The position numbers and the translations under genes were made by a program. From CAVTYH01 sp963738835 (GTDB lineage Bacteria; Planctomycetota; Planctomycetia; Pirellulales; JADZDJ01), in assembly GCA_963738835.1 (NCBI GenBank), contig CAVTYH010000006.1, positions 1 through 64,000 on the forward strand: a stretch of DNA of 64,000 bases, written 5' to 3'. Below are positions 59,636 to 64,000 of this stretch, piece by piece (within the stretch, counting starts at the first letter, position 1; each line of letters opens with the position of its first letter). The notes under the pieces were generated by a model that worked only from the letters and a program-made list of their open reading frames with translations, was not told the DNA's origin and did not search any database.

Positions 59636-62600
59636 TTATGACGATGCTCGGCCATTGCGTGGCAAAATGGCTGTGGATTGCACGGATTCTCGCCGACTCA
59701 GCCCTGGTATTGCATGACCGTGCCCGTTCGCATTGGCTTCCGACTGGGCCTCGACGTGATAATTGAGCCGCAGCCGACGAGAGACATCCTCAACTTCATT
59801 GGCCGAGGCTTCCGCCAGCCATTGCACTTCGCCCGCTTGGCAGGTAGCCACCAGGCGACCATCGCGGATGGAAACGGTATTGGTGTGAGTAATCGGCACG
59901 CGCGGTTCGTCGGTGATCAGCCCGCACAAATTCACGGGATCGGCAGCGGCGAGAACCAAGGCAGCGCCATCGGCGGTTTGGTCGCGCACGCTGCGCAATT
60001 GTTCCACCGCTTCGGCTGTGGCGTATTGTTCTCCGGCGACGCCGCTGATAAACCGGCCACCGCGGATTTCGCCGCGAGCTTCCAAGCGTCGATAGGTTTG
60101 CACCAGCCGGCCCCAAGCGGCGCCGCTGTTTCGCGGGCCAACAAATCGCCGAACATCACGCCCCAGCGTCGCAGCAACTGCCAGGCCCAACTGGTGACCG
60201 CCTGCTGCTCGTCGGCCGGCTGCACAAAGCCGGGAAACTGCGACCAGCGACCCGAGGCGGCCACGGTATGATCGCGCCGCAGCCGATGCAAACGGCGTCG
60301 CTTTTCGACGCGCCGGCGATCGGTGGCCGTTCCGGAAATCAATCGCACTGCGGTAAACGCATCAGCGGTGGCCAGTCCCAACGCGGCAAGTTCATGCAGG
60401 GCATCATCAAGCTGCGCCGGCAACAGGCCGGTGACGGCGAGTAGTTCGTGTTGAAACAGCGCCCCGCGCTGCCGCAACGCTTCAAGAACCGTTAAAGCAT
60501 TGCCGCGGCAATGCGCCTCGGCCGAGGGACGATCGCCCGGCAACAGCCAACCAAGATTCTCACGCATCACCAGCGAAATGGGAGCGGCGCGCGTAATGAC
60601 TGCGCCGCTGGGCGCGTCGTCGGCGTCCTTTCGCGGCGGACACAATCGGCCCCAGGCCAGTTCGCCCGACATCGAAAGTTCATCGAGCCACCGCGGATCG
60701 TACTCATCGCATCGGGCTGGCAACACACGGCGTTCCCACAAACTGGCAGCCGACTCGAAGCCCTGCAACTGCAAAAGTGCTTTCCGCAATCCTGCCCGGC
60801 CGTGCCACTGCGTGCCCGGCGTCAAATGATGCCACGCGGCCAGAAAGCGGACGTAATCGTGCGGCTCGACCGGTTGAATTTGCCGCCGCAGTCCGTCGAG
60901 GGTGCGACGGTGGATGCGCGAGAGAATGCGGCGCTCGCACCACTCGACGTGAGCGGGCGAAGGGGTGCAGGGGTGCAGGGGTGAATCGGAATTTCCGCCG
61001 TCCTGCTTCATTCCCCATTCCCCATTCCCCATTCCCCATTTTTCGTGCGGTGTGAAATGCCCGCGCATCACGGTGCCTTCGGCTTCCACCGCTTCCAAAG
61101 CCGCAAACACGCGCGATGGCTCCAAGCACAAGTGTTGGCCGAGCTTCTCGGCAGTGGTTGGCCCGCTGCATTGAATTCGGCCGCGCATCAGCGTGACAAT
61201 GGCCTCGGCCGATTCCCAATCTTGCCGCACGGTCTCCGGCAGCGTGAGCGGCGGCTGCGGTTCGGCATCCGGATACAGCGATTTCACCAGCGGCCAGCGC
61301 TCGGCCACGGTCCAGAAACGCGCAGCGTGGGTAGCCGGGATCGAGCGGTGGGAAGAGACTGTTGGCGAGCCGGGAACGTCAGCGACCGGAGTTTGAACGG
61401 GTGAAGGGGTGAACGGGTGAAGAGGTGAATTGTCTTGCGTTTCGCACACCGTTTCGGCACATTCTCCATGGGGCCGGCTTCAATCTCACCCGCGTCGCTC
61501 GGCCGGCAGAAATCAATTTTTCAAATTCCGGTGTCCACTCCGGGGCTTCGTCTTCCCGCAGCAGGCACAGGCCGTGCAAGGCGTCGTGCAGTTCGTCGGC
61601 ATCGCGAACAATCGGCCAGGCTTCGGCCCGTACTTGAGCAATCGCTTCCGGATCGAGCCGGCCCAGATCGCTCGCCGATTCAAAAGACAGACCACGCCGC
61701 AATTGAACCGCGCGAGCCCGCCGTTCTTCGAGCGGCGCATCGTCCAAAAACGCATACGGATTGGCGTTCAAAATCTCGTGGCTGAACGGCGATGGCTCGC
61801 GCGTCTCGCGGGCAACCAGTTCCACTTTGCCGGTGCGAATATCGGCCAATAGTTCCAGCCAGCGATCGACATCCATCGCTTCGTGCAGGCAGTCTTCAAC
61901 GGTCTGATCGATCAGCGGGTGGTCGGGAATCTTGGTGTCGCCATGATGATTTTCCAAACAGCCGGCCTGCGCGGGAAACACGGCAGCCAACAGATCGTCG
62001 GATCGAAAGCGTTGCAAATTCGGCGGCACGCGCTGGCCATGTTTGTTGCGCAGCACAGCCAGCGCCCGAGTGACGCACCACCGCCATCGGGTTTGAAAAA
62101 CCGGCGCGGCCAACAGCGCCTGCTCCAGCAAGTACCGGCCGTTGTCCGGCGTGAGCATGCCGAAGAGCGACTCGATCGGAAAGCTGTGCTGCGGTCCGAG
62201 CGAAAGCACGATGCCATCTTCATCGGCGCTGGCTTGCAGTTCGAAATCGAACGAGCGGCAAAACCGTTTGCGGAACGCCAAACCCCAAGCGCGATTGATC
62301 TGCGCACCCCAGGGAGCGTGCACAACCAACTGCATGCCTCCCGATTCGTCAAAGAAACGTTCGAAGCAGATTTTATTGAGCGTCGGCACAAAACCGATGG
62401 CGGCCACTTGTGCCGCGGTATAGCGCACCGCCTGAGCCGCAGCGAATTCATCGATGCCGCTGTCTTGTTGCAGCCAATTGATCGCCGCTGACAAATCGGG
62501 CTCCGGCGCGCCGTTTTGCTGTTCGATCGACGGGCGAACGTGCTCGTCGATCTCTTCACGCAGTCGCGAAACTTCTTGCGATAACTCAATCGTCCGCCCT

Positions 62601-64000
62601 GGCGCTTCACCCAGCCAGAACGGAACGCTGGCCGCCGCGCCCTGAGCATCGGTGACGAAAACATTCGAGCCGCGTACGTAGTTCACGCGCCAGGAAGTGT
62701 TGCCCAGCAGAAACACATCGCCCGAGTTGCTTTCCAAAGCGAAGTCTTCGTTCACCGTGCCGACGAAGGTGCCGTCGTTTACGGTTACCACGCGAAAGTC
62801 GCCAAGTTCCGGAATCGCGCCGCCGCAGGTGATGGCAGCAATTCGCGCCCCGCGACGGGCTTTGACGCGTCCGGAAATCAAGTCGCGGTGCAGCCAGGCT
62901 CCCGTGCGATTGGCTGGCGTAATGCCCTCGCTCAGCATCGTGACAATGCGGTTGAACTTCTCGCGACTTAGATTGCGATACGGCCAGGCCCGGCGAACCA
63001 GCGCGAAGATGTCGTCTTCCGACCATTCATCGCTGGCGCACATCGCCACAACTTGTTGGGCCAGCAAATCGAGCGGCGCGACCGGCACTTCGATTTTGTC
63101 GAGCCGGCCCGCTTTCACAGCACGAACCAACGCGATGCATTCCAGCAGCTCATCGCGAGTCAGCGGGAACAACCGTCCTTTGGGAATGACGCCCAGCGAA
63201 TGGCCCGACCGGCCGACGCGCTGCAAGAACGTGGCGATCGAGCGCGGTGAACCGATCTGACAGACCAAATCGATGTAGCCCACGTCGATGCCCATCTCCA
63301 GCGAAGCGGTGGCGACAATCGCTTTCAGCTCGCCCCGTTTCAATCGCTCTTCCGCATCCAGGCGAATTTGCCGCGACAAACTGCCGTGATGCGCGGCCAC
63401 CGCTTCTTCGCCCAGCGACTGCCGCAGTTGGTGCGACACGCGCTCGGCCAGTTTGCGGGTGTTCACAAACACCAGCGTGCTGCGGTGCCGCTCGATCTGC
63501 TGTGAAAGCCGGTCGTAGATTTCACCCCACTGCTCCATCGAGCAGACGGCTTCCAGCTCGCTCGGCGGCACGTCGAGGTTGAGATCGAGCTCACGCTGAT
63601 GGCCAGCGTCGATGACGTTGCACTGGGGAGTCGCAGATTGGGGAATGGAACTTGGCGAGCCGGGAGCGTCAGCGACCGGAGTATGAACGGGTGAAGGGGT
63701 GAGCGGGTGAAGAGGTGACTCTTGACTCCCGTCTCCTGCCTCCTGACTCCTGCCCCCTGACTCCTGACCGCCCGCTCCCACCAAAAACCGGGCGATCAGT
63801 TCAATCGGCGCTTGCGTTGCCGAAAGGCCGATGCGCAGTGGCGGTTTGTCGCAAAACTGGGCCAGCCGTTCCAGCGTAATCGATAAATGGGAGCCGCGTT
63901 TGTCGCGCGCCAGAGCGTGAATTTCGTCGACGATCACCGTCTCCACGGTCTTCAGCATTTCGCGACCTTTTGCGCTGGTGAGCAATAGGTACAGCGATTC
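59636..64000 (-). CDS. lhr: Lhr-type superfamily 2 DNA helicase, 5' end off window, two frameshifts
   Basis: The visible part lacks motif I but has motif II 'TVIVDEIHALARDKRGSHL', motif III 'GLSATQAPIELIARF', motif IV 'STLVFVNTRKLAERVSHQL', motif V 'AIVATASLEMGIDVGYIDLV' and motif VI 'FLQRVGRSGHSLGVIP'. The winged-helix and Lhr-core regions follow, then the long C-terminal extension of bacterial Lhr-long proteins, implicated in DNA repair. Frames change near 61445 ('RLKPAPWR' to 'CETQDNSPLHP') and near 60115 ('LLARETAAP' to 'WGRLVQTYRRLEARGEI'). Three places carry translated repeats: 63654-63770, 61364-61428 and 60957-61042. The N-terminus is beyond the right edge. Confidence 0.9.
60957..61042. 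repeat. Family B-like and ATTCCCC word repeats inside lhr
   Basis: GAAGGGGTGCAGGGGTGCAG (60957-60985) is followed by several ATTCCCC units (61008-61042). Both are translated within the helicase frame ('SPLHPCTPSPAHV' and 'WGMGNGEWGMK'). Confidence 0.8.
61364..61428. repeat. Family B repeat inside lhr
   Basis: GGCGAGCCGGGAACGTCAGC-GACCGGAG followed by GGGTGAAGGGGTGAACGGGT-type units. Read on the minus strand as SPLHPFTPSPV then TPVADVPGSP, between conserved helicase segments. Confidence 0.88.
63654..63770. repeat. Family B repeat plus CTCCTGACTCCTG word repeat inside lhr
   Basis: Family B at 63654-63718 is nearly identical to 61364-61428 and read in the same frame (SPLHPLTPSPV, TPVADAPGSP). 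It is joined to a tandem word repeat at 63719-63770 encoding Gln/Ser/Gly-rich residues, just after helicase motif III. Confidence 0.88.

Noticed and set aside
1..63985. Programmed frameshifting to explain the many split genes
   Set aside because: Shifts occur in unrelated genes at unrelated short homopolymers, both plus and minus one, without common slippery sites or pseudoknots.

Overview
The window looks like a chromosomal stretch from a planctomycete, probably of the Pirellulales type. The inference rests on the ECF sigma factor of the 'ALSEIDRNLL' type, several proteins opening with the N-terminal 'RFTIRDLLW' membrane motif, secreted PQQ-type beta-propeller proteins, a CPFC-motif secreted family and an extremely cysteine-rich secreted protein. 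Most genes are housekeeping or conserved-hypothetical. Many carry single-base frameshifts in or beside short homopolymers, so a draft long-read or metagenome assembly is likely.

Layout. 0-5.2 kb: an RND efflux operon (TetR repressor with a clear operator, adaptor, permease), heavily frameshifted. 5.4-7.0 kb: a decayed IS5-type element inserted at the 3' end of a methyltransferase gene. 7.8-11 kb: a VWA/DUF58 pair. 11.7-17.6 kb: small membrane proteins, a conserved protein of unknown function, a second methyltransferase and a coiled-coil protein. 17.6-24.6 kb: a minus-strand cluster with an ABC transporter, two DUF3299 proteins, two CPFC-motif proteins and a ferredoxin-like protein, possibly concerned with metal handling. 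24.9-29.4 kb: pckA, ECF sigma factor, 7Fe ferredoxin, DegT-type aminotransferase. 29.7-34.3 kb: a three-gene operon (66-residue protein, Rad50/SbcC-like zinc-hook ATPase, PD-(D/E)XK nuclease) split by an IS4-family element. 34.3-44.6 kb: a 1373-residue unknown protein, a beta-propeller protein, a TlpA-like protein, an isopropylmalate-dehydrogenase-type enzyme and an HNH nuclease. 44.7-53.1 kb: uvrA, a HemD-HemE fusion with a DUF420 protein, and an unknown helical protein. 53.2-64 kb: the Cys-rich protein, a cupin, two large beta-propeller proteins and an Lhr-type helicase running off the right edge.

Two things stand out. First, the 29.7-34.3 kb operon has the composition of an anti-phage or anti-plasmid system. 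Removing the IS4 element with one copy of its 11-bp target duplication restores the ATPase C-terminus in frame, and its stop codon then overlaps the nuclease start (TAATG). Second, two families of short interspersed repeats occur between genes and also in frame inside conserved genes (uvrA, lhr, a methyltransferase, the 1373-residue protein). This resembles the palindromic elements known inside Rickettsia genes. No tRNA, rRNA or CRISPR array was recognised.
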